Source: Embleya scabrispora DSM 41855 (GTDB taxonomy: Bacteria; Actinomycetota; Actinomycetes; Streptomycetales; Streptomycetaceae). From it: DNA of 64,000 nt. This document shows, in pieces, positions 25,478 to 33,433 of the stretch (its first letter is position 1; each line of letters opens with the position of its first letter). Under the pieces are notes generated by a model, which was given only the letters and a program-made list of their open reading frames with translations, made no database searches and was not told the DNA's origin. The position numbers were made by a program, and so were the translations under genes. The stretch is taken from assembly GCF_000372745.1 (NCBI RefSeq), contig NZ_KB889684.1, positions 1 to 64,000 on the forward strand, read 5' to 3'.

Positions 25478-26229
25478 ATGGCTGTTCGTGCTCTGATTGT
25501 CGATCCGGAGGCGCCGGGCGGGATTCGGGAGGCCGAGATCCCCGAGCCGGCACCGGGGCCGGTCAGGTGTTGGTCGAGGTGCGGCATGTGTCGGTCAACC
25601 ATGGTGATGTGCGCACGGACGTGTGGCCGGCCGGGACGGTGCCGGGCCATGACGCGGCGGGCGTGGTGGTTCGGGCGGCGGCGGATGGACGTGGGCCGGC
25701 GGGTACTGATCACCGGTGCGGCCGGTGGCGTGGGTCGGATGGCGGTGCAACTCGCGGCGCGAGCCGGCGCGCGGGTGATCGCGTCCGTCGGCACCCCGGA
25801 ACGCGGCGCCGGGCTGGTCGAACTCGGCGCGGCCGAGGTCGTGGTGGGCCTGGACGGGGTCGACGAGCCGTTGGATGTGGTGCTCGACAACGTCGGCGGG
25901 CCGCAACTGGTGGCCGTCTGGCGGCTGTTGGCGCCCGGGGGAACGTGCAGAGCATTGGTTGGGCCTCGGGGGAAGCGGCGGTTTTCCCGCCCTGTTCGAC
26001 GTTCGCGTCGGGGGTGGCTCGGACGTTGAGCTCCTTCGGTGACGCGAGCGACCCGGGGCCCGACCTCGCCACGCCGGTCGGGCTGGTGGCCTCCGGCGAA
26101 CTGGTCGTCGAGATCGGTCTGCGTGAGCCGTGGGAGCGGGTGGCGCGGGCGTTCGCGGCGCTCGCGGGACGACGGGTGGCGGGGAAGGCGGTGCTCGACG
26201 TGGCGCCGGCCGAGATCGAGCGGGTTTGA
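25478..26229 (+). pseudogene. Zinc-type alcohol dehydrogenase/quinone oxidoreductase, multiply frameshifted
   Basis: Protein pieces alternate between two frames. MAVRALIVDPEAPGG and AEIPEPAPGP are followed at about 25560 by a shift to QVLVEVRHVSVNHGDVRTD and PGHDAAGVVV. At about 25690 a jump back gives VLITGAAGGVGRMAVQLAAR (NADPH-binding loop) and LDVVLDNVGGPQLV, and near 25945 another shift gives VQSIGWASG to LFKA-like end VLDVAPAEIERV. The substrate-domain segment between the second and third pieces is also missing (about 60-70 residues). Three lesions make sequencing error an unlikely sole cause. The twin TetR operators stand in front of it. Confidence 0.75.
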
Positions 26230-26398
26230 GGGCGTCGGCCCGGGGACGACCCGGGCGTGCCGGCGTTCGCGGTGCGCGCGGTGGCGGGTGCATTGCCTTA
26301 CGCGGTCGGCGAAATCGGCTCGCGTCGATGATCAGCGGGCGGGTGGTCATGCCTATGGTTGACGCGATCGAACCAGCGTCTTGCATGGGGGACCGTTC

Positions 26399-27160
26399 AT
26401 GATCGTCGAATACATCCGCTACACGATCGCCGAAGCGGACAGTACCGAGTTCGAGGCCGCGTATACGCGCGCGGCCGAGTCGCTTGCGGCCGCGCCCGAG
26501 TGTGTGGACTACGAGTTGAGCAGGTGTCAGGAGGAGGCGTCCGCCTACATCCTGCGGATCCGTTGGACCTCGACGGACGCGCACCTGAACGGCTTCCGCA
26601 AGGGTGAGCACTTCGCCGCCTTCTTCGCCGCGATCCGGCCGTATGTCACCGCGATCGAGGAGATGCGGCACTACGCGGTGACCGACGTGGTGGGCAAGGG
26701 CGGTTCGACCCCGACGCTGTACGAGTGGGCCGGTGGTGCGCCCGCGTTCGAGCGGCTGTTCGGCACGTTCTACGAGCGGGTGGCCAAGGACGAGATCCTC
26801 GCTCCGGTGTTCGCGAACATGGATCCGCACCATGCCGAGCATGTGGCGTCCTGGCTGGGCGAGGTCTTCGGTGGCCCGTCCCGCTACAGCACCGAGTTGG
26901 GCGGGCATCGACACATGGCCTCGCGCCACCTGGGTCGGGGGATCACCGAGACGCAGCGGCGCCGGTGGGTCGCGCTGCTCCTGGAGACGGCCGACGACGT
27001 GGACCTGCCGGCCGACCCGGAGTTCCGCGGGGTGCTCGCGTATTACCTGGAGTGGGGCACCCGGATGGCGATCCTGTACTCCGGGGCCAACCCGCCGCCG
27101 CTCCCGGACTCGCCGATGCCGCGCTGGGACTGGGGCCAGACTCCGCCGTACCTGGGCTGA
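26399..27160 (+). CDS. ABM monooxygenase-like domain fused to a group II truncated haemoglobin
   Basis: 253 residues from ATG 26399, with GGGGGA in front. The N-terminal about 100 residues form an ABM (antibiotic biosynthesis monooxygenase) ferredoxin-like domain: MIVEYIRYTIAEAD, ECVDYELSRCQEEASAYIL, HFAAFFAAIRPYVTAIEEM. Residues about 105-250 are a GlbO-type globin: FERLFGTFYERVAKDEILAP (B-helix with B10 Tyr), LGGHRHMASRHLG with the proximal His region, and RRRWVALLLE with the G8 Trp. The pairing suggests haem- or oxygen/NO-linked oxidation chemistry in the cytoplasm. It stands alone and is closed by a strong stem-loop. Confidence 0.85.
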   Translation: MIVEYIRYTIAEADSTEFEAAYTRAAESLAAAPECVDYELSRCQEEASAYILRIRWTSTDAHLNGFRKGEHFAAFFAAIRPYVTAIEEMRHYAVTDVVGKGGSTPTLYEWAGGAPAFERLFGTFYERVAKDEILAPVFANMDPHHAEHVASWLGEVFGGPSRYSTELGGHRHMASRHLGRGITETQRRRWVALLLETADDVDLPADPEFRGVLAYYLEWGTRMAILYSGANPPPLPDSPMPRWDWGQTPPYLG

Positions 27161-27176
27161 CCGAACCCGTACCCAC

Positions 27177-27215
27177 CGACCCGGATCGGGCTCGACACGG
27201 GCCCGATCCGGGTCG
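27177..27215 (+). terminator. 15-bp perfect stem-loop after the haemoglobin gene
   Basis: The left arm (27177-27191, CGACCCGGATCGGGC) is exactly complementary to the right arm (27201-27215) around a 9-nt loop. It begins 17 bp after the stop codon. No T-run follows. Confidence 0.65.
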
Positions 27216-27671
27216 CCGCCGGTCCGGGTACGGATCACGCGCGCATCGAGGGCGGTTCGGGCCCGCTCCCGGTGGAAATGCAAGAGGGGTCGGGTACGGA
27301 TCGCACGGCGGGCGTCGACCGGGTGATCGCCCGACGAGTACCGGGCAAACATCCGACGGCTCCGAGCGAAGGCCGGCGTCCGCCGGGCAGGGGCGGCCCG
27401 ATGGCCGAGCGATCATCACGTCGAGCCTTCGATCAGCTACGCGCGTCGGCCACGGAGCGCGATCGACCGGCTCCTCGCCGGCTCGCCCGCATATGCCGCC
27501 AAACGGACCTAGCGTGTGGTAAACCCAAAATCTGGGTAATGGCTACCCCTCCGATTGGCAAGGATTCCCGCTCCGACCCAACCGCCCCCTCGTCGCATCG
27601 GTCACCGACACGGCAGCATCTGCGGCGTCGATGTCACTCGTGACAGATCCGTCACATGGAGGAACACCCAC
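27216..27671. other. Gene-less promoter region of the secreted hydrolase
   Basis: No convincing frame. It contains an AT-richer pocket at about 27512-27546 with the 5-5-5 inverted repeat ACCCA-AAATC-TGGGT (27523-27537), and a perfect 6-2-6 palindrome TGTCAC-TC-GTGACA at 27632-27645, 27 bp before the GTG start. These are candidate regulator sites. Confidence 0.45.
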
Positions 27672-29261
27672 GTGAAGAGACACACTCTCGTCGCGTTCGC
27701 AGCCGCCACTACGTTGGTGGGCGGGCTCCTGACCCTCGCTCCGCCGGCTTTGGCGGACGACTCGCCCGCACCCCAGGCCGAGTCCTCAGCCACCCCCATT
27801 GCCTGGAAGAACTGCGGCAGCTCGAACTATCCGACGCTGGAATGCGGTTCACTCCAGGTCCCGATGGACCACAGCAACCCCGGCGGTCGGCAGATCACCC
27901 TCGCGGTGTCGCGGGTTCCGCACACCGCTGCGAAGTCGCTCGGCCCGCTCCTGGTCAACCCCGGTGGCCCCGGTGCGCCGGGTCGCGGACTGGCCGGCTA
28001 CGTCGCGAAGAACCTGCGCCCCGAGGTGGCCGCGCAGTTCGACGTGATCGGCTTCGACCCCCGCGGCGCGGGCGCCAGCGAGCCGCACCTGGACTGTGTC
28101 CCGGGCTTCAACAACCCGGTTCGTCCGGACACCGTCCCGGACAACTTCGGTGACGAACTGACCAACATCAAGCGGGTGTACGAGTACGCCCAGGCGTGCG
28201 GCGACAAGTACGGCGACTTCCTGAAGCACATGAACACGCCGGCCTCGGCCGCGGACATGGACTCGATCCGCGCCGCCCTGGGGGCCAAGCAGATCAGCTA
28301 CTTCGGGTACTCGTACGGGACTTACCTCGGCTCGGTCTACGCCAAGCTGTTCCCGAGTCGGGTCAAGCGACTGGTGCTGGACAGCATCGTCGACCCGAGC
28401 AAGGACAGCGTCTGGTACGGCGGCCAGCTCACCCAGGACGTGGCCTTCAACAGCAACATGAAGGCGTTCTTCGGGTGGGTCGCCAAGTACGACGCGAACT
28501 ACCACCTGGGCACCGACCCCGCCAAGGTCGAGCGTGCCTGGTACACGATGCGCGACGAGTTGAGCAAAACCCCGGCCGAGGGCGTCGTCGGTGGCGCCGA
28601 GATCGAGGACGCGTTCGCGCAGGGCGGCTACAACGACTCGACGTGGGCCGAACTGGCCGAAGGCTTCTCGGGATACGTGGTCGACCACGTCACGGCTCCG
28701 CTGCGCACCGCGTACGAGGACCTGGCGGCGGCGAGCCCGGGCAACGACAACATCAACAGTGGCTACCTGGCCACCCAGTGCCGGGACGCGGCTTGGCCCA
28801 AGGACTGGGCGACCTGGCACCGGGACGCGGTCAAGACGTACGCCAAGGCGCCTTTCCTGACCTGGAACAACGTCTGGTTCAACGCGGCGTGCGCGTTCTG
28901 GCCGACGTCGAGCCTCAAGCCGGTGAACGTCGCCAACGACAAGTTGCCCAAGACCCTGCTGTTCCAGGCGACCAACGATGCCGCGACCCCCTACGAGGGT
29001 GGCGTCACGATGCACCGCCTGCTCCGTGACTCGGCCCTCGTGGTCGAGCAGGGCGGCCGCAACCACGGCATCTCGCTCAGCGGCAACAGCTGCCTGGACG
29101 ACTACCTGAACGAGTACCTGGTCACCGGCAAGACCCCGAAGGGCAGGGGTCACGGCCAGGCCGACGCGGTCTGCCAAAAGCTCCCCGACCCGGTACCGAA
29201 CCCGGCGGCCGCGGAAGTGAAGGTCGCCGCCGCGCCGAAGATTTCCAAGACCGCACTCTAG
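27672..29261 (+). CDS. Secreted tripeptidyl-aminopeptidase-like alpha/beta hydrolase
   Basis: 529 residues from GTG 27672, with GGAGG about 9 nt upstream. A signal peptide is clear: KRH, a hydrophobic core to residue about 28, then ALA-DD as the cleavage site. The mature enzyme has LLVNPGGPGAPG (oxyanion loop), DVIGFDPRGAGAS, the nucleophile elbow GYSYGTYLG, TNDAATP with the acid, and GGRNHG with the histidine. This matches the Streptomyces SlpD/Tap-type exopeptidases that release N-terminal tripeptides outside the cell. Two cysteines in TQCRDAAW and NAACAFW suggest a disulfide. Single gene. Confidence 0.88.
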   Translation: MKRHTLVAFAAATTLVGGLLTLAPPALADDSPAPQAESSATPIAWKNCGSSNYPTLECGSLQVPMDHSNPGGRQITLAVSRVPHTAAKSLGPLLVNPGGPGAPGRGLAGYVAKNLRPEVAAQFDVIGFDPRGAGASEPHLDCVPGFNNPVRPDTVPDNFGDELTNIKRVYEYAQACGDKYGDFLKHMNTPASAADMDSIRAALGAKQISYFGYSYGTYLGSVYAKLFPSRVKRLVLDSIVDPSKDSVWYGGQLTQDVAFNSNMKAFFGWVAKYDANYHLGTDPAKVERAWYTMRDELSKTPAEGVVGGAEIEDAFAQGGYNDSTWAELAEGFSGYVVDHVTAPLRTAYEDLAAASPGNDNINSGYLATQCRDAAWPKDWATWHRDAVKTYAKAPFLTWNNVWFNAACAFWPTSSLKPVNVANDKLPKTLLFQATNDAATPYEGGVTMHRLLRDSALVVEQGGRNHGISLSGNSCLDDYLNEYLVTGKTPKGRGHGQADAVCQKLPDPVPNPAAAEVKVAAAPKISKTAL

Positions 29262-29460
29262 GCCCGCGTCACGCCGCACACGCGGCAGCCCGGGCGTCGA
29301 TCACGGCACCACGCCGACACCGCACCACCGCACCGCGAGTACGTACGGGCCCGTCGCCTCCGCGGCGGGCCCATACGCGTTCCCGCGTTTCGTGCCCGAC
29401 CCCGTCCTGCCCCGTCCTGCCGTAAGGTCTGCTGCCGAGGTTCCGGTGAAGGGGGACGCG

Positions 29461-30288
29461 GTGCACCTGACGGGTGTCGGCAAGCGGTATACCCTGCGCG
29501 GCCCATGGGTGTTGCGCGGAGTGGATCTACACCTGCCGCGCGGTGGGCTGATCCGGGTCGAAGGCGGCAACGGCGGTGGCAAATCCACCCTGTTGCGGGT
29601 TGTCGCCGGGGTCTGCGAACCGACCGCCGGCAGTGTCACCGAACGCGGCTCGGCCGCCTACGTTCCCGAGCGATTCCCGCCCGAACTGCCGTTCACCGCA
29701 CTGCGATACCTCACCCACCTGGGCCGGTTGCACGGTCTCACCGGCCGGGAGAGTCGACGGCGGGCCGAGGACTGGGCCGAGCGGCTGGACTTCGCGGACA
29801 AGGTACGGGCGCCGCTGCGCGGGTTGTCCAAGGGCACCTGCCAAAAGGTGGCGGTGGCCCAGGCGTTCATGGCCGAACCCGATCTGCTCGTCCTGGACGA
29901 GGCGTGGACCGGGCTCGACGTCCCCTCGCGCGGTGTGCTGGACGGTTGTGTGGTCGAGCGGGTCGAGGCCGGTGCCACCGTGGTCTTCGTCGACCACGAC
30001 CCGCGCCGACTGGCCGACGAGGTGACCGACACGTACCGGGTCGAGGCGGGCCGGGTCGCGCCGGTGATCCCCACCGCGAAGGCCATCCGCGTGGTGATCG
30101 ACATCGACTGCGGACACCGCCCCGAACTCGACCGCCTGCCGGGCGATCCCGTCCGAGAGGAGACGCGCCCGGGCGAGCTTCGGCTGCACAGCACCACGGC
30201 GCACTCCGACGCGTTGTTGCGCCATCTGCTCACCGCCGTGCCGGGAGTCGGCGTGCGCGCGGTGCACCGGGAAGGGGACGGCGCGTGA
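29461..30288 (+). CDS. ABC transporter ATP-binding protein
   Basis: 275 residues from GTG 29461, chosen for AAGGGGGA directly upstream; GTG 29446 and GTG 29392 are in-frame alternatives. Walker A is GGNGGGKST (about 35-43), the ABC signature is LSKGTCQK (122-129), and Walker B LLVLDE (142-147) is followed by the switch histidine in FVDHD. The last about 70 residues are an extra C-terminal domain not typical of simple exporters. Its stop overlaps the permease GTG (GTGA), so the two make one ABC-2-like system, possibly for export of a small compound. Confidence 0.86.
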   Translation: MHLTGVGKRYTLRGPWVLRGVDLHLPRGGLIRVEGGNGGGKSTLLRVVAGVCEPTAGSVTERGSAAYVPERFPPELPFTALRYLTHLGRLHGLTGRESRRRAEDWAERLDFADKVRAPLRGLSKGTCQKVAVAQAFMAEPDLLVLDEAWTGLDVPSRGVLDGCVVERVEAGATVVFVDHDPRRLADEVTDTYRVEAGRVAPVIPTAKAIRVVIDIDCGHRPELDRLPGDPVREETRPGELRLHSTTAHSDALLRHLLTAVPGVGVRAVHREGDGA

Positions 30289-30962
30289 TCTCCGCCGTGG
30301 TGCGTTATCAGGCCGCCCTTGTGTTGCGGTCCCACCGATGGATACCGCCCGCGCTGGTGTACGCGGCGGTGATGGCGATCGGTGTGGCCGGCGGCGACCC
30401 GCTGCTCGCCTCGTTCGGGTGGGCCGCCGCCGCGATCATGCCGATCGCGGTGTGGCTCACGCGCGTGTCCGCCACGGTCGAGCCCGCGGCGGCCCGGCAG
30501 ACCGCCTCGGCCGTGGTCGGACCCGGCCGGGCGCATCTTGCCGCGCTGTTGGTCGCGCTGGTCCTGGCCTGTGTGCTCGCCGCGCTGTGCACCGCGGCGC
30601 TGGCCGTGTCGACCGACCGGATCGCCGATCACGCGACACACGGCGTGAGTCGGGGCGAGGCGATCGCCGCGGGGGCGGTGGCCCAGCTCGTCACCATCCT
30701 GGCCGGCGTGGCGATCGGCGCGCTGACCAACCGCCCGATGTTGCGGCGCCCGGCATACGCCGTCCCGCTCGCGGCGCTGGCCACCCTGGCCGCGCTGGTG
30801 GTCACCGGCAGCCCCGCGGCACGCGTCCTCGAAGTGGTCACCGACGCCGCCAGGAACGATCGGGTGGACCTGCCGACCACACAACTGGCGATCGTGGCAG
30901 GCATATTCGTGGTGGCGGTGGCCGCCGCCTGCCGCGTCGCGGCCCGCGTGGAACACGACTGA
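30285..30962 (+). CDS. ABC transporter membrane protein
   Basis: 225 residues with six hydrophobic helices (about 18-34, 40-58, 82-105, 125-148, 155-175, 198-218). The start is the GTG of the GTGA overlap with the ATP-binding gene. It has no recognisable family signature beyond the ABC-2 arrangement of helices in pairs, but the coupled position next to a full ATP-binding subunit fixes its role as the transmembrane partner. Export is more likely than import, as no binding protein is present. Confidence 0.8.
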   Translation: MISAVVRYQAALVLRSHRWIPPALVYAAVMAIGVAGGDPLLASFGWAAAAIMPIAVWLTRVSATVEPAAARQTASAVVGPGRAHLAALLVALVLACVLAALCTAALAVSTDRIADHATHGVSRGEAIAAGAVAQLVTILAGVAIGALTNRPMLRRPAYAVPLAALATLAALVVTGSPAARVLEVVTDAARNDRVDLPTTQLAIVAGIFVVAVAAACRVAARVEHD

Positions 30963-31051
30963 TCCGAGCGCGTGGGCGAGGACCACAGTCGGGGCGAGCG
31001 GGTCGACGGCGAGTTCGGCGAGCCGAGCCCGGACGGAAGGGCTGTCCGGGC

Positions 31052-31708
31052 TCAGGGGGTGTCGAGCCACTCGGCCAGGTAGGCCGGGATCTCCTGGTCT
31101 CGGTCCGGGCGCACCGGCCCGCGCGTGGTGGTCAGGGGGACGACGCCGGCGAAGTGCGGCAGGTCGAGGTCGTCGGGGTCCTCGGCCAGGCCGTGGTCGC
31201 GGATCTTCGCGGCGACCTGGTCCAGTTCCAGTCGAAAGACCGCGGTCTGCGCGTTCTCCTTCGGGTTGGGCGGGCGCACGTCGTCGGCGCGACCCGGGAC
31301 CAGGTGGTCGATGATCACCCGGTAGGCGTGCAGCTGCTCGTCCGGGTCGGTGACGTGCACCAGCGGGCCGTGCGCGATCACGCAGCGGTAGTCCATCGAG
31401 TGGTGCATCGCCGATCGGGAGAGCACCACGGAGTCCACGTGGGTGACCGAGACCGCCACCGGCAGGCCCTCGGCGCCGCTCGCCCGTGCGGCCAGCGCGA
31501 GCTGTCCGCCGCTGGAGGTGTGCAGGTACAGGCGCTCGCCGTCGCGGCCGAACGCGAGCGGGATCAGCTGCGGTCGACCGCCGAGGGTGAACGAGACGTG
31601 CGCGAGGAAGCCCGCGTCGAGGATCGCGTGTACCGCCTCGACGTCGTAGTGCATCCGGTCGCGGTGCCGATGGGGGGTGGTGGCGGCGGTGGCGGGGTAC
31701 TCGGTCAT
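31052..31708 (-). CDS. Pyridoxamine 5'-phosphate oxidase-like flavin-binding protein
   Basis: 218 residues from ATG 31708, which has AAAGGA upstream (a GTG directly before it is in frame). The split-barrel fold shows as AGFLAHVSFTLGGRPQLIPLAFG, RLYLHTSSGGQLAL, VAVSVTHVDSVVLSRSAMHHSMDYRCVIAHG. This is the FMN-binding PNPOx-related family (NimA/nitroreductase-like), with substrates ranging from nitroimidazoles to F420-type reductions. It is divergent from the MocR-type regulator at 31956 and shares its operator region, a common pairing for MocR regulators and vitamin B6-related genes. Confidence 0.85.
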   Translation of the reverse strand: MTEYPATAATTPHRHRDRMHYDVEAVHAILDAGFLAHVSFTLGGRPQLIPLAFGRDGERLYLHTSSGGQLALAARASGAEGLPVAVSVTHVDSVVLSRSAMHHSMDYRCVIAHGPLVHVTDPDEQLHAYRVIIDHLVPGRADDVRPPNPKENAQTAVFRLELDQVAAKIRDHGLAEDPDDLDLPHFAGVVPLTTTRGPVRPDRDQEIPAYLAEWLDTP

Positions 31709-31720
31709 CACGATGATCCT

Positions 31721-31756
31721 TTGTACTAGTTCAAATCAGTGATTGGAGTAGTACAA
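31721..31756. promoter_or_regulatory. Concentric palindrome between the PNPOx-like and MocR genes
   Basis: Outer arms TTGTACTA (31721-31728) and TAGTACAA (31749-31756) are exact reverse complements. Inside them AATCA-G-TGATT (31734-31744) forms a second perfect palindrome with nearly the same centre. It begins 13 bp upstream of the PNPOx-like start and is the likely MocR-type operator. Confidence 0.65.
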
Positions 31757-31880
31757 TAGAGCCGGCCTCCGGCAGGATGTCAACGGCATAATCCGACGAC
31801 CCGCCGGATTCGGGGTCTCGGCAACGGCCCGCAGCCCGCGGTCCGCAGTCGGATGCGGAATCCGGATACCCAACGCGGAA

Positions 31881-31930
31881 TACGGCAGCCGCACCTGCCG
31901 TACGCAAGATCCGGCAGCCGCAATCTGCCG
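31881..31930. repeat. Two CGGCAG hairpins before the MocR gene
   Basis: TACGGCAG/CTGCCGTA with a 6-nt loop (31881-31902) and CGGCAG/CTGCCG with a 7-nt loop (31912-31930). Both share CGGCAGCCGCA, so they are also direct repeats. They end 25 bp before the MocR ATG and could act on its transcription or early translation. Confidence 0.65.
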
Positions 31931-31955
31931 CGTGACGCCCAGACGCAGGAGAAGC

Positions 31956-33263
31956 ATGGCCACCACCGGTCGCACCGCCGCCGACATCGCCGCATCCGTC
32001 GAACGCGACCTGCACACCCGCGAGCTCGCGCCCGGCGATGCGTTGCCGCCGGTGCGTACGCTCGCGGCCGAGCTGGGCGTCAACGCCAACACCGTCGCCG
32101 CCGCGTACCGCACCCTGCGCGAACGCGGCATCGTGGAGACGCACGGCCGGGCCGGCACCCGGATCCGGGCCCGCCCGGCGACCACCCGGCGCGACGACCT
32201 GGGCCCTCGCGTACCGCCCGGCACCCGCGACCTGTCCAACGGCGAGCCCGACCCCACGCTGCTGCCGTCGCCGGCCTGGCCCGATCCGAGCGGCTGGCGT
32301 CCGCTCTACCTGCACGCCGCCCTGTACGAGCCGTTCGCCGAAGCCGCCCGCGCGGTGCTGCGCGCGGGCGGCGTGGGCACCGCGCACCTGGCCGCCACCT
32401 CCGGCGCGCTGGACGGCATGGAGCGCGCGCTCACCGCGCACCTGCGGCCCGGCGACCTGGTCGCGGTCGAGGATCCGGGCTGGGGAAACCTGCTCGACCT
32501 GCTCGCCGCGCTGAACCTGACCCCGCGGCCGATCCCGGTCGACGACGACGGCCCCGACCCGACCGCGACCGAGGCCGCGCTGCGCGCCGGCGCCCGCGCA
32601 CTCGTGGTCACCAGCCGCGCACAAAACCCCACCGGCGCCTGCGTGTCGGCCCAGCGGGCCGCCGAACTGCGCCCGATCCTTGCCGCGCACCCGCACGTGG
32701 TGCTCCTGGAGGACGACCACGGCAACGACATCTCCGGCCTGGACCTGCACACCCTCACCGGCGTCGGCGCCCACTGGGCGCACATCCGCTCGGCGTCCAA
32801 GGCGTACGGGCCGGACCTGCGCTGCGCCGTCGTGAGCGGCGACGCGGTCACCGTCGACCGGATCGGCGGCCGGCAGCGGCTCGGCCCCGGCTGGGTCAGC
32901 CACGTGCTGCAACACGCGGTCGCCCATGTGTGGACCGACCCCGACGTGGCCGAACGCGTGCGACTCGCACGCGAGGCGTACCGGGTGCGCCGTACCCGCC
33001 TGATCGACGCGCTGCGCGCCCGCGGGGTGGCCTCGGTCGGCCGGACCGGGATCAACGTGTGGATCGAGGTGTCCGACGAGACCACCGCCGTGGCCGACCT
33101 GCTCGCCCGGGGCTGGGTGGTCGCCCCCGGCTCGCGGTTTCGGATCACCTCCGCGCCCGGCCTGCGGATCACCGTGGCCACCCTCACCGCCGAGGAGACC
33201 GAGCGGCTGGCCGACGCGGTGGCCCTCGCGGTACGGACCGGGACCCGGCGGCAGACGCGGTGA
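31956..33263 (+). CDS. MocR-type regulator: GntR HTH fused to an aminotransferase-like domain
   Basis: 435 residues. AGGAG stands close before ATG 31956, so the in-frame upstream start at 31932 is rejected. The winged GntR HTH (about 10-75) has LPPVRTLAAELGVNANTVAAAYRTLRERGIVE. The fold-type-I aminotransferase domain follows (about 95-430): ATSGALDGMERAL, VEDPGWGN, SRAQNPTG, EDDHGNDISG and the PLP lysine in IRSASKAYGPDLR. MocR proteins bind PLP and regulate B6 or amino-acid genes. The target is presumably the divergent PNPOx-like gene and itself. Confidence 0.88.
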   Translation: MATTGRTAADIAASVERDLHTRELAPGDALPPVRTLAAELGVNANTVAAAYRTLRERGIVETHGRAGTRIRARPATTRRDDLGPRVPPGTRDLSNGEPDPTLLPSPAWPDPSGWRPLYLHAALYEPFAEAARAVLRAGGVGTAHLAATSGALDGMERALTAHLRPGDLVAVEDPGWGNLLDLLAALNLTPRPIPVDDDGPDPTATEAALRAGARALVVTSRAQNPTGACVSAQRAAELRPILAAHPHVVLLEDDHGNDISGLDLHTLTGVGAHWAHIRSASKAYGPDLRCAVVSGDAVTVDRIGGRQRLGPGWVSHVLQHAVAHVWTDPDVAERVRLAREAYRVRRTRLIDALRARGVASVGRTGINVWIEVSDETTAVADLLARGWVVAPGSRFRITSAPGLRITVATLTAEETERLADAVALAVRTGTRRQTR

Positions 33264-33433
33264 CGCGCCGGGTGGATCATTGCCTGGGTGAATCACCCGG
33301 GATGGATCCGGTATGAGAGGTGGGGCAAACCGAACCCCGAGGTCGGGGGCTGTCACCCTCGATACGGGTGCCCCGAGACGGGGAGCATGAGCACACTCCA
33401 CCATCACGACCGTTACGCCCCGAGGATGCCCCC

